A program made the position numbers and the translations under genes. Source: Diaporthe sp. PMI_573 (lineage: Eukaryota > Ascomycota > Sordariomycetes > Diaporthales > Diaporthaceae). Taken from it: DNA of 64,000 nt. Location of the stretch: assembly GCA_021399435.1 (NCBI GenBank), contig JAJTUP010000034.1, forward strand, positions 682,001 to 746,000, read 5' to 3'. Of the stretch, positions 47,014 through 58,000 are shown piece after piece; position 1 is the first letter of the stretch; every line of letters starts with the position of its first letter. The notes under the pieces are model-generated. The model was not told the DNA's origin, made no database searches, and saw only the letters and a list, made by a program, of their open reading frames with translations.

Positions 47014-47625
47014 AGCTCCACTTCCTGATCAGGTGTAGGCCGCAAGATAGTCCATAGTCAGCATGTTGGTTGTCATTCATGCATTCTCGCCGAGTTTCAG
47101 AACTGTAGAACGGTTGCGCCCGAGCTGCTATTTCGACTGTGTTCAGGTACGCCTTTCATTTGAACGTCAAATAATCGACAATAGTTTGTATCCATTCCCA
47201 TTGCGTCCATGCCGTATGTAACACATACATAAAACTTGGGTTTAAAGGTGCCGACTTCTCCTATGACAACAGATTGAGAAGGCTGTTGTTAAAATCTTCT
47301 GGCCACTGAGATGTTATTTTAAACTTTACCAACTAGATGGTGACGCAGATAGGGCTTTGGATATATCGTTGATAACCTTTTGCATGACTCCGTGCCTGCG
47401 TGGAGGCCCATCGTGATGCATATCCAACACCAGAGCTCATGATATTCACTGATTCCAATGTCCAGCCTCTTTGTCGCCTATAGGTCATATACTCCCACCT
47501 TGATCTCATCAGTATAAGTAGGTACCTGCTCCATGTGAAACTAGATGGCCACAAGCTCAGATTCCTCAGTCTCTAATTTCCTGCTTCTCAAGCAATTTTG
47601 CAAGGCTTCCTGTTAACTTTAAGTC

Positions 47626-49546
47626 ATGGACAACTTAGAGAAAGTTGACATCGAGACGCCCCCCTCGAGCAGCGAGGCCACAACAAGGTCAACATCACGG
47701 GAGCCGACCACGGAAAGAGTGCGCCGAGTCAGCATCACCAGCTGCCCAGGTCCAAACGATGACCTCGAGCGGCAGAACACCCGCCTCTCGGCCGCAGAGT
47801 CCATCAGGCGGAAGCTGGGGGACCGGCCGGGATGCTTCAGGAACACGGCGCATGAGGTGTCCTTCGTGGCGCAGGCGACGTTGGCGATGGCGTCGAACCC
47901 GTTCCTGACGGGGGCCACGTCAACAGTTACGGCGACCATCGGGCGGGAGCTCGGGATGACGCAGGGCCAGATCTCGTGGATCGCTGCGTCGACGACCCTG
48001 GCCGCGGGGTCGTTCCAGCTCGCGCTGGGCCAGTTGTCCGACCTCCTGGGCAGGAGGATGCTGTTCCTCCTGGGCATGGGCTCCTACGCCGTCTTCGTGC
48101 TGCTCGTTGGTTTCGCGCAGAACCCCTTCTGGATGGACATCGTCCTTGGTGTCCTTGGTGTCTCCTCTGCAATGATTGTGCCTCCTGCGGGAGGGATACT
48201 AGGGGCAGCGTACGGAAAGCCGAGTAAACGAAAGAATCTGGCATTCTCTGCCTTCACTGCCGGAAAGTCGCTGGGGACTGTCGCGGGAAGTGTAACATGC
48301 GGCATAGCAGCAAAATTATTTAATGTAAGTCAAGGCACTCGACATCCGTTGCCCAAAAGTATATATGAAATTCAGTGCTAACATCTCGGTAGTGGCGTGC
48401 TTCGTTCTACTTCATCGCTATCCTTTTCGCGGTCTTTTTCCTGCATGCGTTATGGGCGGTCCCGAGTGTAGAGGCTTTCGAGCCCGGAGAGCCCCTGAGG
48501 CAGAGGCTGTCCGTCTTCGCCAGGAAATTCGATGCCCTGGGCGCCGCTCTGATCCTGTTCGGAACTGGCATGTTTACCGCCGGTATCACACTTGGGCCGG
48601 AGGAAGGATGGACCTCTCCCATCACTCTTCTCTTAACCATCATCGGGGTTGCTTTAGTCGTGGTATTTGGCTACTGGGAGACGAGATGTGCACATCCACT
48701 GATGCCTCCTTTCATCTGGAAAGACCGCAACTTCACTTTGCTGAGTAAGTGTTTTCCTGACCATCGAGTCGAACGAGGACTTCACTGACGAGAAGTTTGA
48801 TAGGTGCGACAACCGTCTTTGGATACATGTCCTTTCAAGCATCATCATTCTACCTGGCATTCTTCATGCAAGAAATCCGCGGGTACGACCCCCTCAGCGT
48901 CGCCGTCCACCTGCTCCCACAGGCTATTGCCGGGTTGCTGTGGAATGTTCTGATCGGCTATACCCTGCACAAAGTCAACAATACACTGATCATAGCCGTC
49001 GGCTCGCTCTCATACCTGGCTGCCAACATACTCCTGTCTCTGATGCACGCTGACAGCTCGTACTGGGCATTCATGTTCCCGGCGCTGATACTCAACGTCG
49101 TTGGCGCGGATTTTCAGACTAATGTCTCCAATGTAAGTTCGCGAGAAACGCTTCCATTGCTTTGAAGCCACTGTGGTGTGACACTCGTGCTGACATCTTT
49201 GTAGATGTATGTTATGCAATGCCTACCAGCTCACCAGCAGGGCCTGGCAACAGGCGTGCAGAACACTCTCAACCGCTTGAGCGCAACGGTTGGAGTAGGA
49301 ATTGCCACGGCCATATACAGCTCGGCAGATGCGACGGCACAGGGCATGGCCCACCCGATGCTGAAGTACACCCGGACGTTTGAGGTGTCTGTTGCGATGG
49401 CCGCACTGAGTGTGCTATTCGTCCCGTGGCTTCGACTTGGAACCCAGGGGAATCATGACAGCACAACTACGCTTGCTACGGAGACAAAGGATACTCAGGC
49501 AGTGGCGGACGCGGGTGAGAGCAACGATGGAGTTAGGGAAGGATGA
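47626..49546 (+). CDS. MFS transporter, 14-TM drug:H+ antiporter-like (DHA2)
   Basis: Four exons: 47626-48324, 48393-48744, 48804-49132 and 49205-49546, giving 573 residues. The introns are 68, 59 and 72 bp and all are in phase. A hydrophilic Ser/Thr-rich N-terminus of about 80 residues is followed by membrane segments with a clear MFS motif A (GQLSDLLGRRM), GAAYGKPSKRKN between helices, and a second half beginning near TTVFGYMSFQASSFYLAFFM. The late NTLNRLSATVGVGIATAIY block and the DHA2-like order suggest 14 helices, as in fungal multidrug or toxin exporters. The exported substrate is unknown, and there is no biosynthetic cluster beside it. The start at 47626 is the first ATG of the frame. 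It converges with the Utp21 gene, 429 bp apart. Confidence 0.92.
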
Positions 49547-49975
49547 ATATGCTGGGCGTTTTGAATATCGGGTAATCTCTTTGATTAGAGACCCGATGGC
49601 AAAAGCTGAGACTGTAGACGAGAAGTATACATAATAAGGAGAAATAGTAGATGCTCCCAATTTGGACACTCGCTTACAAGTGTAGTACGTCGTATTACGG
49701 CCCGGTTAATTCAGAGATTTAATATGTATCTACTACTGTTCTGCTTGACGCACCCAACGAGAATTGCCTCGATTCTGTCGCTCATGCGGCATTAGACCTG
49801 CTCGATTGATGCGACCTCTCCAAGTCTGGAGGAGACATAAATGACGTTGGTCTCCGCTAGCATGATTAGCCCGTCGACAGCATCACCTGTAATCGGGTTG
49901 CACGGACGGGAAATCGGTTGTTGAACATGGGTGGGTGGAAGATTACCATTCCTCGCATTAATAACCTGGTATCTG
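49547..49975. other. Convergent 3' intergenic region
   Basis: A 429-bp tail-to-tail spacer between the MFS and Utp21 genes. It is AT-richer, as expected for overlapping 3' UTRs; no gene is seen. Confidence 0.6.
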
Positions 49976-52900
49976 CTATGTCCTGGGACTTCTGATAAAA
50001 CCAACGACACCACCACAGTAGCCCACAAGGTTATCAAGCCGGTCCTTCTCCTTCTCCTGATGACTCTTCCACCTCTTCAGCTCCCTCAGCAAGACCTCAC
50101 TCTCCATGATGACATCAAAATGCAGCCGCAGGAACACCGTCATCCAAGCTTGCGTCAGCTCGTAGTCTCGTCTGGCTACCAGCCTGGCCGTGATCGCTCG
50201 AATGAAGTGGAGCAGCTCGTTCTCCTCGCCGTCGCTGGCGTCGCCAATGGACAGCGACCTGAGCTCGAGATCGGCAGCCGACGGCGATAGTGACTTCATG
50301 TGCTCGATGAAGTCGTCGTATTTGCCACTCACAGCGCCGTCGCGGAGCCTCGCCGAGAACGTTGCCTGCGACCGGCTCCAGTCGAGCTTGGTGATCCTTG
50401 ATTTGGATTCGTCCTCTTCCTTCGCGCTGGCCGGAGCATCTTGACCCTGAGACTTGTCGCCGGAAGCTGACGGCAGGAAGAAAGGTGCCTTTTCGGGTGC
50501 TTTGGGTGCTTCGGTCGGCTTGTTGCGCTTCTTGATTAGGTCGAGGTGCAGGAGAGTCTGCCACCTGCTCTTGGGAACCAGACTCAACGTCATCATGTCC
50601 GCGCTCAGCTGGTCCAGACTCGGGGCTGCCACGCCGTCTTCCTCATCCCCTGCGCTGTCCTCCTCAAATGCGGCCTCCAAGAAACCCTGGCCACCTTCGC
50701 CAGATGTTGTTGGACCTGAGATCTGACCAATTTCGCTCTCAGATATCTGTCTCGTTGGAATGTGTTTGAACACGGCTTTGTTCGTGAAGATGTTCACTCC
50801 CAACTGGTCCGCATTCGACACGGCTAAGTACTCTCCTGTACCTGAAAAGGCCAGCGCCATGCATGGTGTCTCGAACTTGAAGGCATCAATGAGATGGCTG
50901 GTGGGGAGGTCCCAAACTCGCAAAACACAATCTTGTGACGCCGCAACCACCCAGCGACCGTCATTCGAGAAGCAGAAGTCGTTGACCGCACCATTGCAGC
51001 CCCAGAATTCTCTGATAGTCTTTTTGGTTTCGATATCCACCACACGAATGGAATTGTCGTCGCAAGAAAAGGCAATGAGATCGTTCGCCGCGTGATACCG
51101 GCAGCCTGTTACTTTTGTCATGGGTGCCCAATCAATCTGCTCCAGCAAATTTCCCGTAAGGAACTCCCAGAACTTCACTGTGCCGTCCAAGGAGCATGTT
51201 ATGATAAGCTTATTCATCGAGTCGACCACGATTCCGGTCACGGGCTTTGTGTGCTTTCCACTCCCTGGCGTGAAGTTGAAGCTCGACCGAGCTTGAAGCT
51301 CCTGGACAGAATCTGCCTGTTTCAACTGGTGGATCCTGAGCTGCCTGGCTTGCGCCGGGGTCAGACGTGATGGGAAGCGTTGTCGGTGCACACCTGACTG
51401 CAAGTTGAACATGTCAATACTGCCGCCCTCTGAGCCCACCAGCGCGAAGGTCCCGCAGGGACTTATGGCGACCGTAGAGACGTTCATGCCATCGCCTGTC
51501 TGGAATGCCCACCGCCCAGCCCTCTTTCGACCCCAGAACCACGTTCGCGCATAGGGATCGTCCTTGTGCCCAGTAACTACGCTTTCCCAGCCAGTCATCG
51601 CGCTGATCTCAGCATCGGTCCTCTTCTGAGCATTTCCTTTCTGCCAAATTTGATGCTTGCCAGGAATGGCTCCCATGCCACCATCGCGGTTGAGTGATGA
51701 CGATATACATGTAATTTCGGGTGCTTTTAGGTCGTCGAGAGTGGTTGTCGGTCCATGGCTGAGAGCAGACTGGGACAAGATGCCAATCTTTTTTGCCTTT
51801 TTCCTAATGGCTCCTTGGCTCAGCTCGGTGCTCTGGCCGTCGCGGCGCAGACTCCATCCCCAGAGGCTTCGGTCCTTTCCAGCACTCAACAGCCACTTGT
51901 TGCCAGCTTCAGAACCGTCGAAGTCGGATGGCAGGAATTCAAGACATGTTACCGGCCCGGAATGCCCACTTCGCGAATGCAGGATTCGCGGTATGGCTGT
52001 AAACGGAGACTCGTCGAAAATCCACGATTTCAGGGAGTTGTCCAAACCACTAGTGACGATAACGGGCTGGCCGGGCAGGAACTCGACCTTGCTCACACCG
52101 CCGCCGATGGTGGGACCATCCGCTGCTGGCGGGTTGTGGGCGCTGCGAAGAACACCCATGACCCTTCCCCCTTTGTTGAGGTCCCAGAACGTAATGTCAC
52201 CGTTTTTTGTCGTTGCCGTCGCCATCACACCGTCTTTCCGGCCGTCGTGGCCTGCACCCTGGCCATCCGTTCGAAATGAGATCGTCGAGACTGGCGACTC
52301 CTCCGTGCCGGCCATTAGTTGGACCACTCTCTTGTCCATCAGAACATCGTGAACGATCAGAGGGCCATTTGAATAGGCTATGGCGAGCAGCGACAGGGCT
52401 GGCGTGGGCTCCAAGCAAGCGACAGCACCACACTTGGGCGACGGAGGCAGAATGGTATAGACCAGTTTCCCAGTACTGATGTTCCAGATTTCGACCCAGC
52501 CATCCCGGCGGCCCACAAAGATCTTGTTCAAGTAGGTTGGCATGTTGCAAACGCCGCCAGTCAGCTCGTTGTCCCCTGTCTTGGACGCAACCGTGTGCAG
52601 AGTCGTGTAGTGCTCGTAAGTGGCGGTCTTCCAAGCCTCAATCCTCGTCGAGCAGCAGGCCACTATCCAGGAACCAAAGATGAGAATCTGCCGTACAGGT
52701 TGGTCGAGGTCGCTGGGCAGCGGCAGCTCTGCGACCTTCTTGCCCCGCTGGAAGACCCAGAGCCCTTGAGAGCCTCCATTGCGCGAGTCGCCCCAGGCGG
52801 CAAAAACCTTCTCCTTCCATGCATATGTGGCGGTAATATCGGCTGGAGCTTGGGGGCGAGTGATGAAGACAAGATTGAGGCCGCGCTTGAGATCGTACGT

Positions 52901-53190
52901 CTGGAGAGATTTGCCCACGGAGGTGGTTATTTGGAAGGTCGTCTTGCCCAGGGGTATCGATGTGAAGGGCACAGTTGTTGGCGAGACCAGGCCCACAGTC
53001 TATTGGAGGGCATTGTTAGCAGCTCGACTTTCATAGAGCTGAGAGCAAAGTATCGAGGCATGTCGCATTGGCTCACCCTAAACGGCGCAAATATTCTGGA
53101 TCCTTTTGGCGGATGAGAGGCAGATTTGGCTGGGGCGCCGACTCTCTGACGTTTGACAAGGGGAGCATTATTCTGCTCGGAGTGAGGCAT
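49976..53190 (-). CDS. UTP21: U3 snoRNP / SSU processome WD-repeat protein Utp21
   Basis: Two exons: 53190-53077 and 52999-49976; the 77-bp intron has GTGAGC and AATAG ends. The product is 1,045 residues. Utp21 (WDR36 in humans) is part of the UTP-B subcomplex of the small-subunit processome and is needed for 18S rRNA maturation in the nucleolus. The short first exon encodes a basic N-terminus that joins as IFAPFR/TVGLVSPTTVPFTS, a family signature. Many WD units follow (WVEIWNISTG, SLKSWIFDE, LLSAGKDRSLWGWSL, LIITCSLDGTVKFWEFLTG, VVAASQDCVLRVWDLPTSH). The conserved Utp21 C-terminal helical domain includes SPSAADLELRSLS and DLIMESEVLLRELKRW-like sequence (seen as FDVIMESEVLLRELKRW), ending GYCGGVVGFIRSPRT. 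Length fits fungal orthologues. No oddities. Confidence 0.95.
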
Positions 53191-53555
53191 CTTGAATCAG
53201 CCCTGATAATCAATAGATCACCACCGAGTGTCTGTTCATGTTGTATCGCATCAAAACTATTGCAGTTTGGCGATACAATCGCAGAAATTTGGAGCGCTAT
53301 CTTATCTTATCGCTCCACCCGCGGAAGGTACGTATTCGGGTGTCGAGCCTACTACATGTGCAAATTCAGGGGAGCCCTGTTCTCGAGGAGCATCGCCTAG
53401 TTTTCGTCCATGGACAATTGAAGGTTATTAAATAACAAGAGGCACGTTCATTCATCACATACGTGTCCAATGGTGGTCCGACAGAGTGTCAGAGCATACA
53501 AATGTTTTCTACAGTTGCGATTCAAGTTGTGTCTCATGATACTGCGCCGCCGACT

Positions 53556-54075
53556 TCCAGCGAATGACCACTGTACCATAAAGAATGGCCATGTAAATAG
53601 TGAGCAACAAAACAATAGGCTCGAAGCAAAGCAGCACCCTAGCCGGACTAGAGCGACCTTGATTGTGGCCAGAAATGTCTTCTTCTGGCGGTCCCTTTCT
53701 GTTCTTGAGACACATATACGACCCTGACCTGGGAGAGCCGCCGCGCGCGTCGAACAAGCAGCACGGGGCAATTGTTTCTGGGGTGATCAAGGCCATGGAA
53801 AGGAAAGATATGCCTCCTAAGATCGCACTAGCACCGTGACACTGCTGGTAAGCATACAGTGATTCTGAGGATCTTCGACGGCAAGGGGCACGAATGGCGA
53901 CTTACAGCAATCCTAGGACCCATCTCCATCCTACCGGATCACCCAGAAGTCCACCAACTATTGGTCCTAGGGCGGGACCGAACAGAGGTGCCGAAGAGAA
54001 GAATATCAATGGTGAATGGCGAGGAGCCAAATGTGACTGCGATGAATCGCATAACCAACACCATCATCCACAATG
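53556..54075 (-). pseudogene. Remnant of a DHA1-type MFS transporter
   Basis: The minus strand reads, in changing frames, pieces of a 12-TM drug:H+ antiporter in the correct order. At about 54075-54010 comes VLVMRFIAVTFGSSPF. In a second frame at about 53985-53905 comes SSAPLFGPALGPIVGG (antiporter motif C) and GDPVGWRWVLGLL. After a GTAAGT..TTAG intron-like gap comes ISFLSMALITPETIAP at about 53815-53760. A frameshifted loop then leads to a last piece, FEPIVLLLTIYMAILYGTV, at about 53630-53570. The segment usually containing the NAGG..D.. loop after FGSSP is missing, and at least two further frame changes occur. Both ends of the gene (TM1-3 and TM8-12) are absent. This is decay by eye; no intact product is possible. 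Confidence 0.75.
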
Positions 54076-54506
54076 GCGCGTCAGTCCGGTACAATCTGAG
54101 CGGGTATTGTGTTGCAAGGTGCCAGACGCAAGATGAGAATGGGAGCTGTGTGGTCTGCAAAGTACTGTGGTACCTGCTGGAATGCGTGCCAATAAATTTA
54201 CCGCATGCATCACAATACCTAGGTACCTTGGATGGCATCTACTGTGTAAGTACCTTGGTATATCCGGCAGAGCCCCCCCCCCCCACGCAGGCCCCGAGGC
54301 TGAACGTGGCTGTGAACTTCCCCCAATGAGCGCCTCCTGTTCGCTGCAAATGCAGCGCCAGAGCTGGGCACATCATAAGAACGAACCACCGGCTGCACCT
54401 GCAGCTGACCTGCTCGCTGCAACTGGCAAGACAATCTAGAATGACTGATGCCGTGCAATGCAGATAGGCAGTCAGTCTACTTGGACATGTGCAGAGTAGG
54501 TAGGGT

Positions 54507-54569
54507 GGGTACCCAGGTACCTAGGCAGGTAGTACGGATACGTACTGTGGGCTAGGTACCTGGGTACTG
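54507..54569. repeat. Clustered GGTACC/CCTAGG tracts
   Basis: Several GGTACC, CCTAGG and GGTAGT words lie within 63 bases, related to the tract at 16884-16902. Confidence 0.55.
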
Positions 54570-54854
54570 TGATCGAGTCGTCACCCACGGCTGTCGACAA
54601 CAGAGCTCCGGCATCGAAGATCGTGATAAACGGCACACTGCCTTGGGACGATACGTGTTGGCTTGATCAGTTTGACAAGAAACTCCCATCCTGACGCCAA
54701 GGCTCGAACTAACCGCCTCTGCTGCTCAACTGCCCAGCAAAGGAGGCCGCTAGCCGTGCTCCTTTGGGAGGCAGACCTGGCCATCGATTCAACGACCTTC
54801 CTTGCTGGCTCCATTCAAAATCAGTGCCCACTCCACTCCACCCATCTTTGCCTT

Positions 54855-54924
54855 ACTCTCACTCTCACTCTCACTCTCACCCTCACCCTCACCCTCACTC
54901 TCACTCTCACTCTCACCCTCACCC
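54855..54924. repeat. CTCACT/CTCACC hexamer repeat
   Basis: About eleven tandem units on the plus strand, ending about 110 bp before the Vip1 start codon, within its promoter or 5' leader. Confidence 0.9.
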
Positions 54925-55037
54925 GGCCCCGACTCACCACCTCGCTCATTGCAGGTTGGGGGCAGGTCGTCAACCCCTGCGTCGGAGGACAGCAGAGAGT
55001 ATTGCCGGATCAAGCTACGTGAGACCGTAGCTCAATC

Positions 55038-58000
55038 ATGGATCAACCGCCACCGCCACAAGGCCACCCCCCCGGCCAGGCCACACCACAAAACGGCACA
55101 AACGGGGAGCAACAGCCCGCATCCTCCAGTGGACCGGCTCCCTCGCCCAAGTCTCCCGTCTCCTCTGTCAAAAGCAACCTCTCCGCCGACCAAGGGCGTA
55201 ATACTGCCGAACCGGGGACCACAGAGATGGCCTCAAGTCTCTCCATGCCGCCCCCAGCCCGGCCCGCAAAGAGACCACACGCATCTGTGGCTCAAAGCAG
55301 CCTCGAACCCCATATTCCTGATACAGGGAACGATGATGTCGCCTCCCCTCGGTCCCGTACGGCCGAAACCAGCTCTCCACGCAGCCCTAGTTCCCTCCGA
55401 GACGTCGTCACGGCCAGTGACGACCAAGACTCGGAGACTCCTCGCTTGAATCCAGGCGCGCCTGCCGACTACGTTGGCGACCACAAGCTGCCTGACCCCG
55501 CTATGCCGTCTCCGCGCTCGTCCTTCTCTGAGGCTGACAAGGAACTGAAGCGCATGAGTGTCTCTTCTATCTACTCCATGGCCTCCGCTCGTGGTATACC
55601 AAGCTCAGCAGCATCGGTTACCGGTTCTGAAAATGGCTCTGCCGGCACCCATCGCTCCGTGTCCGGTATCCTGGCGTCTTCCTCCGGCAAACAAGGCGAG
55701 ACTGGTGTATCAAACGTGACCGTTACTACTGGCAGCCAGGGCAACTCCGGAGGGACCCTCGCTCCCCGAGACCAACACCAACATCTCTCCGAAGCACCCA
55801 AGAGGAATCACCCGCAAACACCTCGCTCTGACCCTGCTGGCGCCCCTAGGCCCCAGCCGATCAGAGAAAGAAGTCGAGCTAAGCGAAGACTCAGCGGTAG
55901 TACCGCGGCTAGCAGCCACAGCCCAAGCAGCGACCGGACACCTCACTATAGGGAGAAGGAAGAGGGTTAGTCAACACTTCTGTGCAACTCGTGAGCAGCA
56001 GAGCTGACCAATCCAACAGCGAAACCCGCGCCCTTGGGCCTCATCGGCGTGTGTGCCTTGGATGTCAAGGCCAGGAGCAAGCCCAGCAGAAACATATTGA
56101 ATCGTCTCCTCGCGAACCGGGAATTTGATGTTAAGATATTCGGAGACAAAGTCATCCTAGACGAAGGTACGGGCGTGGCTTGTCCCATCTGTTCTCACTC
56201 GCTAATTTCATGTCAACAGATATCGAGAACTGGCCCGTGTGGTACGTATCCCCTGTCTTGCGGTCCACCAAACTGCTATGTGATTCCCTTTCAAATTTGA
56301 GCCTGTCTAATCGTGAGGGACACAGTGACTATTTGATCTCTTTCTATTCTGACGGTTTCCCTCTTGAAAAGGCCATCGCATATGTCAAGGCACGGAAGCC
56401 GTTTTGTGTCAATGATGTGCCCATGCAGAAGGTTCTGTGGGACCGACGTCTTTGTCTACATCTCTTAGACAAGATCGACGTCCCAACCCCAAAACGCTTG
56501 GAAGTGAACCGTGACGGCGGGTCCCGTCTCCTGACTCCCGAGCTGGCGAAGCACATCGAAGACGTTACCGGCATCTCCCTGGAGCCGACCCCAACGGACC
56601 CAGATAAGATGAAATTGCCCCGAAAGGTAGAGCTGCTGGATGACGGTGACATCCTTAGCGTCGACGGCGCACTACTTAAGAAGCCTTTCGTCGAGAAGCC
56701 TGTGAGCGGCGAGGACCACAACATCATCGTCTACTTCCCCAACGATGACCCTAACTACCCCGGAGGGGCGAGGAAACTGTTCAGGAAGGTCGGGAACAAG
56801 AGCTCCGAGTATGTTCCGGACCTCAAGGTCCCGCGCTGCATCACTCAATCGGGGGAGAGCTTTCTTTACGAAAAGTTTATGAGAGTTGAGAACGCAGAAG
56901 ATGTCAAGGCATACACAGTCGGTCCTAGCTATTGTCACGCAGAGACTCGGAAGTCGCCTGTTGTCGATGGCGTCGTCCGCCGCAACACGCACGGCAAAGA
57001 GGTCCGCTACGTAGCTCATCTCACTGAGCTGGAAAGGAGTGTTGCAAGTAGGATTGCGAAAACCTTTGGCCAGCGTGTATGTGGCTTTGATCTGCTGCGA
57101 GCCGATGGAAAGAGCTATGTCATCGACGTCAACGGGTGGAGCTTCGTCAAAGACAACGACGACTACTACGATCGATGTGCAAATATCATGAAGGAGATAT
57201 TCATCAAGGAAAGAATACGTCGAGGCGCAATGACGCCACCCATGCCCTCTCCTTCAATACCAGAGGTCGATCCAATGTCCAGGGCCGCCACTTTTGGCGG
57301 CCAGGAGAAGGGACCCAAGGAGACCCCTCTTACCGGAATGCTGCCAAACCAGAAATCAGCCACTGGTAACCAAGGATCCAAGCCGACGCAAGATATCAGG
57401 GCAGCGCATTCACCAAACCCGGACACTGCTCCAAAGTCAGAGACCGTCACCGCACCCAAGGCTGGGAGCGGCGCTACCAGTCCTCTATTGCCTCTGTCCG
57501 AACCTCTCATTCGCAGTGTCCCTTCTGCAGCGCCAACGACTGTGCCGGTCACACCCAATATACAGGAGCTAGAGGAAAAGGATGTGCATACTCCTCCGCC
57601 GCCGCCGCCCAAACACTCCTGGAAGCTCAAAGGTATGGTCTCGGTCATTCGACATGCTGATCGTACGCCGAAGCAGAAGTTCAAGTTTACGTTTCACACC
57701 GACCCGTTCATCGAATTGCTCAGGGGCCATCAAGAGGAGGTTCTGCTCATTGGTGAGCCAGCATTGGCGAGCGTCCTCGAAGCTGTCGAGAAAGCCATGA
57801 AAGCTGGCGGAGAGGATCGCGACAAGCTCAGGGCGCTGCGAAATGTCCTGATCAAGAAAAGCAGCTGGCCAGGCACCAAAGTCCAGATCAAGCCAATGTT
57901 CCGCAAGAAGAACAACGACGAGATGGCTCCAGTTGATGAGAGCCAAGTGTCTTCCGGGGAGCCGAGCTCACAGACCACCGAGGAAGCACCCGAAGCCTCA

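Larger units (their letters stand above)
38158..47625. other. Gene-poor 9.5-kb region, AT-richer toward its right end
   Basis: No recognisable domain or convincing exon chain. The left part (38.2-44.5 kb) is GC-balanced with many frames of 60-170 codons that show no family match. The right part (about 44.5-47.6 kb) is visibly richer in A+T, with few long frames; its longest is a 172-codon ATG-started minus-strand frame at 45879-46397 without a known domain. Short tandem repeats occur at 39844, 40303 and 46981. It could hold XlnR regulatory DNA, decayed genes or a RIP-affected tract. Confidence 0.5.
53191..55037. other. Divergent intergenic region with MFS pseudogene and repeats
   Basis: This 1.85-kb gap lies between the Utp21 start (minus) and the Vip1 start (plus). 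It contains a broken transporter fragment (53556-54075), CCTAGGTACC-type tracts (54217-54569) and a hexamer repeat just before Vip1. No intact gene is seen. Confidence 0.6.
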
